A stretch of DNA of 64,000 bases from Sphingomonas sp. DG1-23 (GCF_030730875.1 NZ_JAVAMA010000008.1:179006-243005); one strand, 5' to 3'; positions 1-8,908 are shown, counted from the first letter of the stretch. The notes: generated from the letters alone by a model not told the origin. Numbers and translations are program-made.

Positions 1-457
1 TCGCATCGACGAAGGGGCCAGTGGGCGTATCCGACACCGCGACCGCGATCGCCTTGCCGGGGTGTGTCTTGTCGTGCTCGACCGCGGCATAGAACCAGAA
101 CTTGCCGTTCTTCTGGATGACCTGTGAGGCCCAGGCGTCCTTCTCTGCCCATTTGAAGTCGGCGACCTTCATGATCGCGCCATGATCGGTCCAGTGCCGC
201 ATGTCTGTGGTCGAATAGACAAGCCACTCGCGCATGTTGAACATCTCGTCGCGCTGCGCTTCGTCATGCCCGACATACAAGTAGAGCTTGTTGCCTACCA
301 CCAGCGGCGCCGGATCGGCGGTGAATTTGTCCCGAACGATCGGGTTGGCTCCGGGCGCGGCAGCGGGCGCAGTCTGCCCCATCGCGGAGTTCGTTAAAGC
401 CAGCGCGGTCAGTGCCGCCGCTGCCAGCATCGCTTGGCCAACGCCCATTCCACCCAT
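1..457 (-). CDS. Glycoside hydrolase family 43-like secreted enzyme (C-terminus outside window)
   Basis: Only the first 152 or so codons lie in the window. The reading begins at an ATG whose first base is 457, with a second in-frame ATG three codons later. A signal-peptide-like stretch runs through an Ala/Leu-rich segment to about residue 28. The mature part shows the first blades of a five-bladed beta-propeller: DPAPLVVGNKLYLYVGHDEA, then a YSTTDMRHW motif and KDAWASQVIQKNGKFWFYAA, typical of GH43 arabinofuranosidases and xylosidases. The Asp of DPAP is the usual catalytic base of the family. The substrate (arabinan or xylan side chains) is inferred. The same-strand esterase ends 40 bases upstream, so the two may form a hemicellulose-degrading pair. 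Confidence 0.8.
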   Translation of the reverse strand, partial: MGGMGVGQAMLAAAALTALALTNSAMGQTAPAAAPGANPIVRDKFTADPAPLVVGNKLYLYVGHDEAQRDEMFNMREWLVYSTTDMRHWTDHGAIMKVADFKWAEKDAWASQVIQKNGKFWFYAAVEHDKTHPGKAIAVAVSDTPTGPFVDA

Positions 458-496
458 CCCTTCAGCCCAGACTCCAGACGAAGATCGCGATCCTCA

Positions 497-1459
497 TCAT
501 TTCGCGGGCTTCAGCATGCCGTGCATGCCGATCCAGCGGACAAAGGCGTCGAACCAACCGGTGCTGGTGGTTTCCTTCGGGTACATGCCGAAGCCGTGCC
601 CGCCTTGCTCGTACAAGTGGAATTCGGCGGGTCGCTTGGCCGCGCGCCAATTGTCGATGAGCCCGATCCCGCCGCTTGCGAAGAAAGGATCGTCGGCGGC
701 GAGCGCGGCGAACAAGGGGGGCGCGTCGGCCGGAACGGTCACGGCGCCGAGCGGACCATAAATGTCGCCGATAAAGGCGGGCTTGGCATCCTCTACCGCA
801 AGCGCCGTGGCCAACGTCAGCATGCCGCCGGCGGAAAAGCCGACCATGCCGATGCGATCGGGATCCACATGCCATTCCGCGGCGCGTCGGCGGATGAGTG
901 CGAACGCGGCACGCGCATCGGCGATCTGCGGGGCGAGTCCCTTCATCACCTCCTGCGGCTCCATCCGCGGCGGACGCGCCGCCGTGCCGGAGAACATCTC
1001 GCGCATCGAACGCTCGAACCCCGGCATGTCCGCAGGTGTCGGATTGAGCCGGTATTTGAGTACGAACGCCGCTACGCCCTTGGCTGCCAGCGCACGGGCG
1101 ACATCCCAACCTTCGTTCTGCATCGACAGCGTGCGAAAGCCGCCACCCGGCGCGACCACCACCGCTGCGCCCGTCGCCTTGGCGGGATCCGGGAGGAACG
1201 GGGTGAGGGTAGCGACAGTGACATTGCGGGCGAAAACACTGCCATACTGGCTGTGCCACGCCTCGGGCGCCGTCGCGCCCGGCAAGGGGCCGGTACCCAG
1301 CTCGATCGCATTGGGCTGAGCCGGCATCGCGATCTGCGTCATCCTGTCGGTTTGCGCATGGGCGCCGGTCGGGACGATGCACGCCGCAGCCGCAATGGCC
1401 AGACAGCCGGTCACCCGAGCCTTGCGAGCCCGGCCTGCCAAGCCTTTTGTGATGCGCAT
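497..1459 (-). CDS. Exported alpha/beta-hydrolase, acetyl-xylan-esterase-like
   Basis: This is a 320-residue protein with an N-terminal signal peptide (Ala-rich core about 18-30, cleavage near AHA-QT at 33-36). It has the alpha/beta-hydrolase features of the COG0657/dienelactone-hydrolase group: an oxyanion-hole segment PGGGF at 104-108, the nucleophile elbow GFSAGG with Ser209, a candidate acid Asp near 256-257 (AADDPFF) and the catalytic His288 in GGHGFGMY. Such proteins deacetylate xylan or related polysaccharides in the periplasm or outside the cell. The GH43-like gene follows on the same strand, which supports a role in plant polysaccharide breakdown. The exact substrate is not visible from sequence. 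Confidence 0.85.
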   Translation of the reverse strand: MRITKGLAGRARKARVTGCLAIAAAACIVPTGAHAQTDRMTQIAMPAQPNAIELGTGPLPGATAPEAWHSQYGSVFARNVTVATLTPFLPDPAKATGAAVVVAPGGGFRTLSMQNEGWDVARALAAKGVAAFVLKYRLNPTPADMPGFERSMREMFSGTAARPPRMEPQEVMKGLAPQIADARAAFALIRRRAAEWHVDPDRIGMVGFSAGGMLTLATALAVEDAKPAFIGDIYGPLGAVTVPADAPPLFAALAADDPFFASGGIGLIDNWRAAKRPAEFHLYEQGGHGFGMYPKETTSTGWFDAFVRWIGMHGMLKPAK

Positions 1460-2000
1460 CGTGCTCTCCTCGCTCGGTTCGATGTGCCCCTACTGCTGCT
1501 TCAGCACGACCAAGTTAGCGCTACCATAACTGAGTTAGTCAGACTTATCCAACGCAATTTTCAAGGCGGATTCCGAGTGACAGCGGTTCTAACGACCGGC
1601 AGATTTCTCGTGATGTCCGCCAAAAGCAGACGGACGGTTGTCGGCCCAAAAGCGTCGATAAGGTATCGAGCTTTCGGGAATGGAATCGCAAACGCCGTCC
1701 AAGGGCATGTCGTTACATGCCATTGAAGCCGCGAAAATATGTGGGACGAAAGTGGGGATGACTCTATTCAAATCGTCCGAAATGGCAGATTTCTGCCATT
1801 TTCCGCTTGACGATGGTGACCCCTACGGAAGTCGAACAGCGCTTTCTGGGGAGCTGACCTTTTGGCTCAGCGAGTTGCCAATCCGCGAACGATCAGAAGA
1901 CGCGGCCGCATGCCGGTTCCGACTCCGCGGAAATTCGTACAACTTTCTGTCTTTCAGGGCACGGGCTTGCCTAGACCTGGTCCGGAGCTAGGTTGAGAGC
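1460..2000. other. Gene-free interval with a perfect palindrome
   Basis: No convincing gene is seen in these 541 bases. At 1780-1801 the sequence is a perfect inverted repeat: arms aaatggcaga and tctgccattt of 10 bases separated by two T. It is followed by only four T, so it looks more like a protein-binding operator than a strong terminator. It lies 320 bases upstream of the esterase start and 200 bases upstream of the frameshifted gene at 2001. Confidence 0.5.
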
Positions 2001-3354
2001 ATGTCGCCCGACCTCGCCATCTCTTCGCTCCACGCGACGCTCGTACAACGGGACACACCGGAGACGGTTGCGGAGCTGATTGGCCGGGCGCTACCGGCTG
2101 AACTCGCTCGCCGGCTGGAGCGTGCCATCCACAATCGCGTGGCCGCTTCCGTGCGGCGCATCTTTGGCTGGTCGTCCATGCGCACGGTGTTTCGGCCACC
2201 CGTGAAACATGAGGACCGGTTTGCGAAAGCTCGCGAGCTCGCACTGCTTTTCTTGCAGGCTGGATTGCCCGAAGGGAATGACCCGGACGAACTGGAACGC
2301 ATGCTGGAGGAATTCAACCGACTGATCAGCAAACGCCCCGGAGCAGCAAGCTTCAGGGAGGACCGGCTTGATCGCCGACAGCGAGCTGGCCGTGGGCTGA
2401 AGCTTTCTCGTCGTCGTTACGACAAGATGTTCCGACTGGCCGGCCGACTGGAGGCGAAACTCGCCAGACTTCGAACCGAGAGGCAAAGTATCGGCTGCTG
2501 CTCGTCTCGAAGGCCGGGCTCGCGCCTGAGCTGACCGTCGAGCACTTCGCCGGCAGCGTGCCGACGGCAGCGTTCGTCGCCTATTACGCCGCACGCATGA
2601 AGCTGCGCAGTGAGTTCACGATCCAACGCCAGCAAAGTGCTTTCGATGACATGGCCGCCACACTGCTGGGCATTTGTGGGGAGGACGCAGGCACCAGCTG
2701 GTACGCGATCGCGCACGTGTTCCCCCGCGCCGACGTGCTGGCGCGCCTGAATGAAGAGCAGAAAGGCGAGTTGCTCGGCCGCTGGTTTGCGATCCTGTGC
2801 GAGCTAGCCGAGCGGCTGGAGGCCGCCTGGCGAGCCACGGACATTGACCTCGAAACCATGATCGTTCGCCGCGGCAACGACTCCTCGACCTGGAACCTGT
2901 TTGCGGGCGCTTGGAACCGGGCAAGCGACCACTGGATCGCGCCGGTTGAAGCGCTAGGGCTCGATGCAATCTTTGACGATATGCTCCCGGGCAAGGTGAT
3001 GCGGCTAATGGCGGCTGATGTCGCCGCGTGGCACCGCTCGGCGGGCGGGGCCATCCACCCTGCACGGTCGTCTGGCGTGAACTGCCTAAGCCATGGGAGG
3101 TGCTGCGGCTGGAGACGCCGTGCAGCCGCTTCAACGTAGAGGCGGCGTGTGCCCGCGCCGGCGTCGATCCATTGAAGAGCGGCTGGTCTGCCGCGCGACC
3201 TCGAACGACCGTGGCAGCGTTCCGGCCCACCCCGGAACTGGTACACGGTGTAGATGTTGGCAGCCCTTACATGGCCACATTCCTGCGCCGCTTAGGCGCT
3301 TTCAGCGGGCGACCGCTCCGGCCGGATGTCCTGCGGGACGTGCAGGACCATTGA
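2001..3354 (+). pseudogene. Twice-frameshifted gene of an unrecognised ~450-residue family
   Basis: Three overlapping frames join into one continuous protein of about 450 residues. Frame one starts at the ATG at 2001 and reads well to about 2480. A one-base loss there moves the reading to the frame that continues EAKYRLLLVSKAGLAPE, and a second one-base loss near 3063 moves it to the frame ending at 3354. Codon usage stays gene-like across both joins, so one ancestral gene is involved and the breaks are recent or are sequencing errors. Visible features are FGWSSMRTVF, PPVKHEDRFAKARELALLFL and RGNDSSTWNLFAGAWNRASD. No known catalytic motif, signal peptide or membrane segment is seen. I do not recognise a function. 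Two unusual tRNA-like genes follow 32 and 151 bases downstream on the same strand. Confidence 0.7.
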
Positions 3355-3386
3355 CGAGCGGCGGGAGCTTGAACCAAACGGGCATT

Positions 3387-3462
3387 GCCGTCCGATAGCT
3401 CAGTGGCAGAGCACTCGGCTCTAGGTCCGACGGGATGCTGGTTCGAGCCCAGCTCGGACGGC
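3387..3462 (+). tRNA. tRNA-like gene, 8-nt anticodon loop (CTCTAGGT)
   Basis: A cloverleaf can be drawn by hand. The 7-bp acceptor pairs 3389-3395 with 3454-3460 and can be extended to 9 bp (3387-3462). The D arm is GCTC/GAGC (3398-3412) preceded by the usual TA. The anticodon stem is TCGG/CCGA (3415-3430) with a C-C mismatch at its base. The variable region has 5 bases and the T arm is GCTGG-TTCGAGC-CCAGC (3437-3453). The anticodon loop has eight bases instead of seven; forcing a 7-base loop breaks the stem. With T3420 as U33 the next bases are CTAG. No CCA is encoded (ACCG follows). It is very similar to the next gene, so the two look like duplicates. The amino acid cannot be assigned. Confidence 0.6.
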
Positions 3463-3505
3463 ACCGTAGCTTGCGCTAGGGAGCTTTGATCGTCAGATTA
3501 CGATC

Positions 3506-3581
3506 GCCGCCCGGTAGCTCAGCGGCAGAGCGGCCGGCTCTGCACCCGGCTGGACGCTGGTTCGACCCCAGCCCGGGCGGT
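3506..3581 (+). tRNA. tRNA-like gene, 8-nt anticodon loop (CTCTGCAC)
   Basis: This is a second cloverleaf built like the one 43 bases upstream. The acceptor pairs 3508-3514 with 3573-3579, extendable to 9 bp with a terminal G-T pair. The D arm is GCTC/GAGC (3517-3531), the variable region has 5 bases, and the T arm is GCTGG-TTCGACC-CCAGC (3556-3572). The anticodon stem GCCGG/CCGGC (3533-3550) is perfect over 5 bp and closes an eight-base loop; shifting to seven bases destroys the stem. With T3539 as U33 the following bases are CTGC. CCA is not encoded. The matched compensatory changes between the two copies (acceptor GTCCGA/TCGGAC against GCCCGG/CCGGGC) indicate selection on structure. Identity and function are unknown. 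Confidence 0.6.
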
Positions 3582-3582
3582 A

Positions 3583-4134
3583 ATCAAGATGCCGGAAGTT
3601 AAACGCGATAGCGAACTGCGATACAGGGCGCATGCCCCCGTGACTTTTATGTTCGCATGTCCGTGATATCCCCATCAGTGGGACGACGATTTTTCGGAAT
3701 CGCCGGCCTCGTCGGCGAATGGGACGCATAACGGTTGCGAGCCGTGCCGCATCGTGCCGTAAAATCTCATGCGAAGTGTGGGGAAAAGTGTGGGGTAGCC
3801 GGCGGTTACAGATACGATTCTGCGGGTGAATCAACCAGATACGGAATGTTTTGGGATTCCTCCCGCGCTTCCCGAACTTCAGCGTCGCGGTCAATCATCG
3901 CATGTCAATCAATATCGAGAGGTCCGCGTTGAGTCTGGCGAGACCAAGGTGTCGGGAACCGTGGATTGCGCACCGGCAGCCCTTGGGCCCGCAAGGCTGC
4001 TAACAGTCGTTCGCCCAGTACGGAACTAAACTATCCTGTGGAGTTTCATCTGTGGCAGGGCGTGCCCAGTCGCCAGCGGGAATGCAGGCTTGAGCGAGGA
4101 CGCCCCAGCTTGCATGCTCAGTTCGGCTGACCCG
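3583..4134. other. Gene-free interval after the tRNA-like pair
   Basis: No supported gene in about 550 bases. A tandem pair of GTGTGGGG words (about 3777-3795) stands out but could not be tied to any element. Confidence 0.4.
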
Positions 4135-4368
4135 CTATTGGCGATGCTGATTGCGGAGCCAACCGAAGACACGAGCTGCGGTCTCACGGCGTGGCCTGCG
4201 TCCATCCCGAACGCTGGCTACGAAATTGGGGTCTCCCACAGCCTCTCGGCCGAATCGGGAAACTGACATCTTCGTGTTTCGGAGATGCTCCTCGATTGCG
4301 CCAAGCAATAAATCGCGCGTGCGGCCCGGCGGCTCCCAAAAGCGAGGATCATCTTGAAATATAGTCAA
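4135..4368 (-). CDS. Small HTH-like DNA-binding protein
   Basis: This 77-residue protein is read from a TTG at 4368 because a good Shine-Dalgarno run (GAAGGAA) stands five bases before it. An in-frame ATG at 4443 lacks such a site. The sequence contains LLGAIEEHLRNTKMSVSRFG, then VGDPNFVASVRDGRRPRRET and ARVFGWL, which fits a helix-turn-helix layout: a helix ending in SRFGREA, a turn, and a recognition helix over NFVASVRDG. Proteins of this pattern are common, mostly uncharacterised, in sphingomonads. The target is unknown. The neighbouring phage-tail-like gene on the same strand suggests it belongs to accessory DNA. Confidence 0.55.
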   Translation of the reverse strand: MTIFQDDPRFWEPPGRTRDLLLGAIEEHLRNTKMSVSRFGREAVGDPNFVASVRDGRRPRRETAARVFGWLRNQHRQ

Positions 4369-4524
4369 GATCGTTCCTTCGAAAATTATGTTCCCGCCGT
4401 TCACAAGACATCTTCGCTCCCCAAGAACACGGCGACAGAGCATCTCGCGATTGCAGGGGCGAAGATCTGCCGCGCCAAGGCGCGACAGATCAGGGTTCTC
4501 AAATCTTATGCTGGCCGAATTCCC

Positions 4525-5580
4525 TCATGCGAACTCATAGACGATCACCAACCCCGCGGCTCCGGCGCCGCCCGATCTGGCCGGCATATTTGCGAGGTTG
4601 CACGCGCCACCGCCGCCGGATCCATAGGGTAGCGACGAATTCCCGCTGCCCGTATTCCCGTTCAAGCTCCCGGACGAACCTGCGCCGAATAATGTCGCGC
4701 CCCCACGTCCCCCAGCTGCGGAAGTCGGGTGGAGCGCCAGGCCGAGGCCACCGCCTTCCCCCGAGCCGCCAGCAATGTTGTTACCGGTCGGCGGCGTGCT
4801 TGCGTTGCTTCCCCAGGTAATGGCTGGCGTGCTGACGGCGTCGCCGACCGTCCCTGCCGCACCCCCGGGTGCTATCAGCAGGCTTCCGAAGCTCGAGGTG
4901 TTGCCCGCTGCGCCGGCTCCACCCGAAGCGGACGCCGCTACGCCAGCGGCAACGGTCACCGTGACGCCGGAGAAGTCGGACGTGAACCGGCCGCGCCCGT
5001 AAGAGCCGGCACCGCCGCCGCCTCCGGCTGACATCTGTCCCGAACTGGTGGCGGCACATCCGCCGCCGCCGCCGCCGCCGCCAAGGGCGTCCACGATAAC
5101 ACTCGTGGTGCCTGGGGTCGGCGTATAGGTCCCGCTAGCCGCGAAGCGGCGGACGTTGAGCAGCGACCCGACGCCGGTCCCGCTGACGCTGAAGTCGCGC
5201 TCGTCGACGATCATCTCATCGGTGATCGCGAGGGTCCCGGGAACGAGCAGGACCTGCGCGACGGGGATGAAGCTGGCGGGGATCGCCGGCGGCACTGGTG
5301 ATGCTGCGGGGGTGCCGGGGAGCACGGAGACCACGCCGGTTGCAGCGTTGACGACGACACGGTCGATCCGGGGATTGCTCGCGGGCGCGGTGAACGGCCC
5401 CACGAGCTGTTTCGTCGTTTCGATCAAACTAGGGCCGGCGCGCACATGACCGGCGTCGAGCACGATCGCCATCGACGCCGGCTCGCCAGCGTGCGGCGCA
5501 AAAGCGGCGCCGATTCGCGCGAGGACCGCGAGGTCGCCATCAACGGCGTTCGACGGCAAAATGAAGCGGGAAACTGACAT
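4525..5580 (-). CDS. Glycine-rich, phage-tail-fibre-like protein
   Basis: This 351-residue protein starts at 5580, where AGGAGA lies about seven bases ahead of the ATG; an upstream ATG six codons earlier lacks a site. Residues 1-130 form a non-repetitive domain (SVSRFILPSNAVDGDLAVLA). The rest is a glycine/serine/alanine-rich domain that begins after FAASGTYTPTPGTTSVIVDA, contains blocks such as GGGGGAGSYGRGRF, and ends in GAGAAGLVIVYEFA. That opening and that hydrophobic ending are typical of the glycine-rich C-terminal domain of phage tail fibre and tail-associated proteins. It stands without other tail genes, so it is either a prophage remnant or a co-opted surface protein. Confidence 0.65.
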   Translation of the reverse strand: MSVSRFILPSNAVDGDLAVLARIGAAFAPHAGEPASMAIVLDAGHVRAGPSLIETTKQLVGPFTAPASNPRIDRVVVNAATGVVSVLPGTPAASPVPPAIPASFIPVAQVLLVPGTLAITDEMIVDERDFSVSGTGVGSLLNVRRFAASGTYTPTPGTTSVIVDALGGGGGGGGCAATSSGQMSAGGGGGAGSYGRGRFTSDFSGVTVTVAAGVAASASGGAGAAGNTSSFGSLLIAPGGAAGTVGDAVSTPAITWGSNASTPPTGNNIAGGSGEGGGLGLALHPTSAAGGRGGATLFGAGSSGSLNGNTGSGNSSLPYGSGGGGACNLANMPARSGGAGAAGLVIVYEFA

Positions 5581-5786
5581 CAAGGATCTCCTTTGCACGA
5601 TGGCCTCTGAACAAGCAGGCCAGCTCCACCTTGTGGAACAAAAGGAGAACTCTACGTCCTTTTCCTACAATTCTCCTACAAAATTACTCGCGGGCATTTT
5701 TTTGCCGAGGGCAGATGCGTGTCTGGCGAAGACGGTGGTCGCTTGTGGCGCCGACCGTCCCGGCAAACCCCACAGCACCCGGCCGA
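5581..5786 (-). promoter_or_regulatory. Upstream region of the tail-like gene with a TCCTACAA direct repeat
   Basis: Within this 206-base gap the AT-rich stretch near 5660-5685 contains the octamer tcctacaa twice, eleven bases apart. A direct repeat of this kind could be an operator. No promoter hexamers can be assigned with confidence. Confidence 0.25.
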
Positions 5787-7358
5787 TTAAGCCGCAGCCG
5801 CGTCCATCGACTTGACGTGGGAATACCAGATGTCGACCCAACGGGCGACGGTCTCCAGCGCCGCGGGGCGATGATGGTTTACGTCGACCATCGCTTCCGG
5901 ACCGCAAATCTCCTGGATGTCGAGCGTCGTAACGCACGGATATTGCTGGACGGCATCTCGCCACAGCGCGTTATAGCGGATAGTCCGCTCGCGGGTCAGT
6001 CCTTCCGGTCCATATTGGTGGCCCGGCAGATTTTCTGGGGGCAACAGGACGAGCAGGTTGATGCCGCGCTTCTGGATGCGTTCGCACATCCGCTGCAGGC
6101 AGGTTTGATAGAGTTCGCCGTCGAGCAGGTGCGCGAGTTCAGGCCAAGCCTCATCCTTGTAATCGGTCCCGGCCCCATATGCGAGAAAAGGCGGCAGATC
6201 TGCGTCGTCGACGGTCTCGTCGGCGAAGCGCTTGAGATCGAACAGCCGCGGCCAGATATCGAAGTCGATCTCCGCCCGCGCCTTGCTGTAATGTGCCAGG
6301 CCGCCGGATTGACATGCACACATGATCCGGAGTTGCGGCTTGGCCGTGATTCCAAGCCCCTGGCCTGCAAACAGCGACTGACGGGTTTCCGGATCCTCAT
6401 ACGATCGTTCGGTAACCCATTGGGCCTCGGACCAGCCAAACCGCTGCCGCCACGCGGCCGGGACTACCTTCTCGGGGAAGAATTTTCCGACCACGCGGAG
6501 AGCGAAATTCTCGATCCCCATGTGCATGACACGGCAGGAAAACACGAAGTGGCGAAACTGGCAGGTATTGCGATCGATCATCACGAAACCGACCAAGCCG
6601 TGGTCCCCATATTTGTCTTCGACAAAAATCGACCAGCAATAATAGTTCAGATATCCCGACGTGATCTCGTTGCGCAGGACATCTGCATCGATCCGCGACT
6701 GCGTGTAATTCAGCTGGTTCGAACGGTTCACTAGCTCGACGATCCTGTCGATGAAGTCGAGGTTCGCCATCATCGCGACCGGACAGGCTCGTATCTCGCA
6801 CGAGTGCAGAAACTCCTCGTCGGACAAGGGGCCGACGGCAAGTCGATCCTGCTTTCTCTGCTCGAGTTGGCGATATTCCGCGAGGCGGTTGCGGCTGGCA
6901 GGCTGGTCGGCAAGGATCGCTTCGAGCGCCTCGTCGCTTCCTGGTGCCGTGATATCGAGGACGTTGAGCTCGGGAAGGACGAACTTTGCCTCGTGCAGAT
7001 TGATCGGATTGTCGTCGATGAACAGGGTGTCGGCAGCACGAAGCTGCATGTCGGCGAGCAATCCGGCGATCGCCTGTGGCTTCGGCTCGAAAGCAATCTT
7101 GGGGAAGACGAACTCGTCCCAAAGTCCAAGATCGGTGAGTTTCGCTCGGGCGCCTTCGAAGCTGTTCTTTGAGCAAATCGAAGACACGACTCCGTGGCGA
7201 TTGAGCGCCCGAATCACCTGCGCCCGCCGCTCGAACAATTCCACGTCATCGCCTTCGGCCAGCGTCCCGCGCCACAGCGTGTCGTCAAGGTCCCAGATGA
7301 CCAACTTGACCAAAGCCTCTACCTCTTCGCTCGAACGAACCGTTTTTCTCGCACTCAT
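5787..7358 (-). CDS. FkbH-like HAD-IIIC phosphatase/acyltransferase family protein
   Basis: The protein has 523 residues from the ATG at 7358. The N-terminal HAD domain shows motif I as IWDLDDTLWRGTL (Asp residues at 23 and 25), CSKNSFEGA, and LFIDDNPINLHEA as the last HAD motif. Next comes a GNAT-like segment (VNRSNQLNYTQSR ... GDHGLVGFVMIDR ... MGIENFALR), matching the FkbH family. Related domains charge carrier proteins with glyceryl groups in polyketide pathways and also occur as stand-alone proteins linked to surface polysaccharides. About 200 C-terminal residues beyond the FkbH core contain an SGNH-like pattern (YGAGTDYKDE ... VDVNHHRPAA). No carrier protein or synthase is adjacent, so the substrate is unknown. 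There is no clear ribosome-binding site, so the start is less certain than the family call. Confidence 0.8.
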   Translation of the reverse strand: MSARKTVRSSEEVEALVKLVIWDLDDTLWRGTLAEGDDVELFERRAQVIRALNRHGVVSSICSKNSFEGARAKLTDLGLWDEFVFPKIAFEPKPQAIAGLLADMQLRAADTLFIDDNPINLHEAKFVLPELNVLDITAPGSDEALEAILADQPASRNRLAEYRQLEQRKQDRLAVGPLSDEEFLHSCEIRACPVAMMANLDFIDRIVELVNRSNQLNYTQSRIDADVLRNEITSGYLNYYCWSIFVEDKYGDHGLVGFVMIDRNTCQFRHFVFSCRVMHMGIENFALRVVGKFFPEKVVPAAWRQRFGWSEAQWVTERSYEDPETRQSLFAGQGLGITAKPQLRIMCACQSGGLAHYSKARAEIDFDIWPRLFDLKRFADETVDDADLPPFLAYGAGTDYKDEAWPELAHLLDGELYQTCLQRMCERIQKRGINLLVLLPPENLPGHQYGPEGLTRERTIRYNALWRDAVQQYPCVTTLDIQEICGPEAMVDVNHHRPAALETVARWVDIWYSHVKSMDAAAA

Positions 7359-8032
7359 TATAGAGGAACGCCAACCATCGTGAGGGCGTTGCGCTCGGAT
7401 AATGCCTTGGACTGGCTCCGCCCGGTGCGGCGCTGCAGGATCATCATCGCGGGCTGACCTGAGCGAAACAAGGTACCGACTTCGGGTGTTTAACCGAACG
7501 GCCTTCCGACCGGTGGCGAAAAGCTTATGGGGCAGGCCGGCCATTCGCTGGGGTGGCGCATCGTTCGCCATAAACTTCTACTATGGCAAGAGTTGTTGTC
7601 AGTTGCCGGGACGACGCTTCGCTCAAGCCGATTTCAATGAACAAAATCGATGCGGGCTGGAAGGAGTTGCGGAATTCTGAAGACCGCGTACTCCAGCGCC
7701 GTCTCCAATGAAGCGCTTGGGCGCTCGGTGCTCGCCCCAAAATCGATCATTAAAGTAGTCCCAAGGCGCTTTGTCAGATCTCCGAACTTAGATGGGATCG
7801 TAAGTGGGACCGAAATGTCGCTTGTCTAGAAATGTCCCGGGCTATCAAACAGGTAGAAGGAAGTGGCGGAGAGGGTGGGTGACGAGCGGCAGAAGTAGGG
7901 CGCTGCAGGCTGGCAGCGTCCAGAATCGATGCGCGCAATAGCTGCCGTTCCGCAGCGGGCCGCCGTCAGCGGCAGTTTCCGCCCCCGGTTGCAGACGTTG
8001 CCACCCATGTAGAAGCTGTGCAGTCTGCAGCT
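7359..8032. other. Gene-free interval
   Basis: About 670 bases without a supported gene. Short open frames on both strands have no recognisable features. It holds the divergent upstream regions of the FkbH-like gene and the exported protein at 8033. Confidence 0.35.
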
Positions 8033-8908
8033 ATGAAGACGAGCGTAATTGGGGCCTCTATCGTATTTCTTCTCTTTTCGACAGATGCCGCATCGCAGTC
8101 CGCCGCATTGAAGAGCGAAGCGTACGAGATCACAAAAAGCTACAAGGCGTCCGATGAGGCGAGCGATGGCTCGTCCGGAAGCTCGAACGGCAGGGACACG
8201 CTGCTGGAACGCGTGATTGCCCGACGGGACGGCGGCATTGAACTTGAATATGATCTGCCGGACGATGCAACTCCTCAAGACAGGGCTCGCAACTGGCAGT
8301 TCCCGGCTCGCGTATTCGAGCCGCTGGCCGGCCCGAAGCAATTGCTCAACGCGGATGCGCTCCAACGCCGTCTGGAGCATTGGCTCAAAGCGGCCAAATG
8401 GGATCGGACTGCCTGTGGTCGATGGATATTCACGTGGAATGCCTTCCGCATAGAATGCGATCCGCAGTCGGTCATCGGACTGCTGGCAGAGTATGATCTG
8501 ACATCGCAGAATCTTCGCCCGGGCACCTTGTATCTCGACGTACGGGCCACCGAGCCCCAACCCCTTGCGAGGAAAGAGGATAGCTCTGCGGGGGTAACCT
8601 TCATCGTGGTTGCCAAGATCGATCCCGGCAAGGTCCGCCTTGAACGCGCCGAAGCCGACGTCGCCGTTGGAGAAATGACGCAAGAGCCGTTGAGCCGGGA
8701 GGCTGCGCTTCGTGAGCGGATGAAGGAACAGGTCTCAGGGTCTGTCGTCGTGACATGGGACGTCGACGATGCCGGAGCCCCGAGGAAACGAACGAAGACG
8801 ATAGCAGTCGAGATCAAGCGGCCGGATGGCACGGTGGAGAAGCGGATGAGGACAGAAATTGTCGAGCGGCGACGCGTGCCGGCAGAGATGCACCGCAACG
8901 GCAGCTAG
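8033..8908 (+). CDS. Exported protein of unknown function
   Basis: A 291-residue protein is read from the ATG at 8033, which gives a clean signal peptide (MKTSVIGASIVFLLFSTDAA). A GTG five codons upstream would also be in frame. The mature protein is charged and without further membrane segments. It contains a Cys pair (CGRWIFTWNAFRIEC, possibly a disulphide) and a lysine/arginine-rich C-terminal part (KRTKTIAVEIKRPDGTVEKR). I do not recognise a family. The stop codon is followed at once by a palindromic repeat element at 8909-8975. Confidence 0.6.
   Translation: MKTSVIGASIVFLLFSTDAASQSAALKSEAYEITKSYKASDEASDGSSGSSNGRDTLLERVIARRDGGIELEYDLPDDATPQDRARNWQFPARVFEPLAGPKQLLNADALQRRLEHWLKAAKWDRTACGRWIFTWNAFRIECDPQSVIGLLAEYDLTSQNLRPGTLYLDVRATEPQPLARKEDSSAGVTFIVVAKIDPGKVRLERAEADVAVGEMTQEPLSREAALRERMKEQVSGSVVVTWDVDDAGAPRKRTKTIAVEIKRPDGTVEKRMRTEIVERRRVPAEMHRNGS

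Noticed and set aside
3387..3462. Natural amber suppressor because CTA can be read as the anticodon
   Set aside because: The loop has eight bases, so the reading triplet is not fixed. Claiming UAG decoding would go beyond the sequence.
3387..3581. Selenocysteine tRNA or class II tRNA
   Set aside because: The variable region has only five bases and the D arm is ordinary. The extended acceptor alone is not enough.
3770..3800. 3' end of an old integrase gene (GTGTGGGG tandem words)
   Set aside because: Only a few codons look similar, and no catalytic residues or upstream frame support it.
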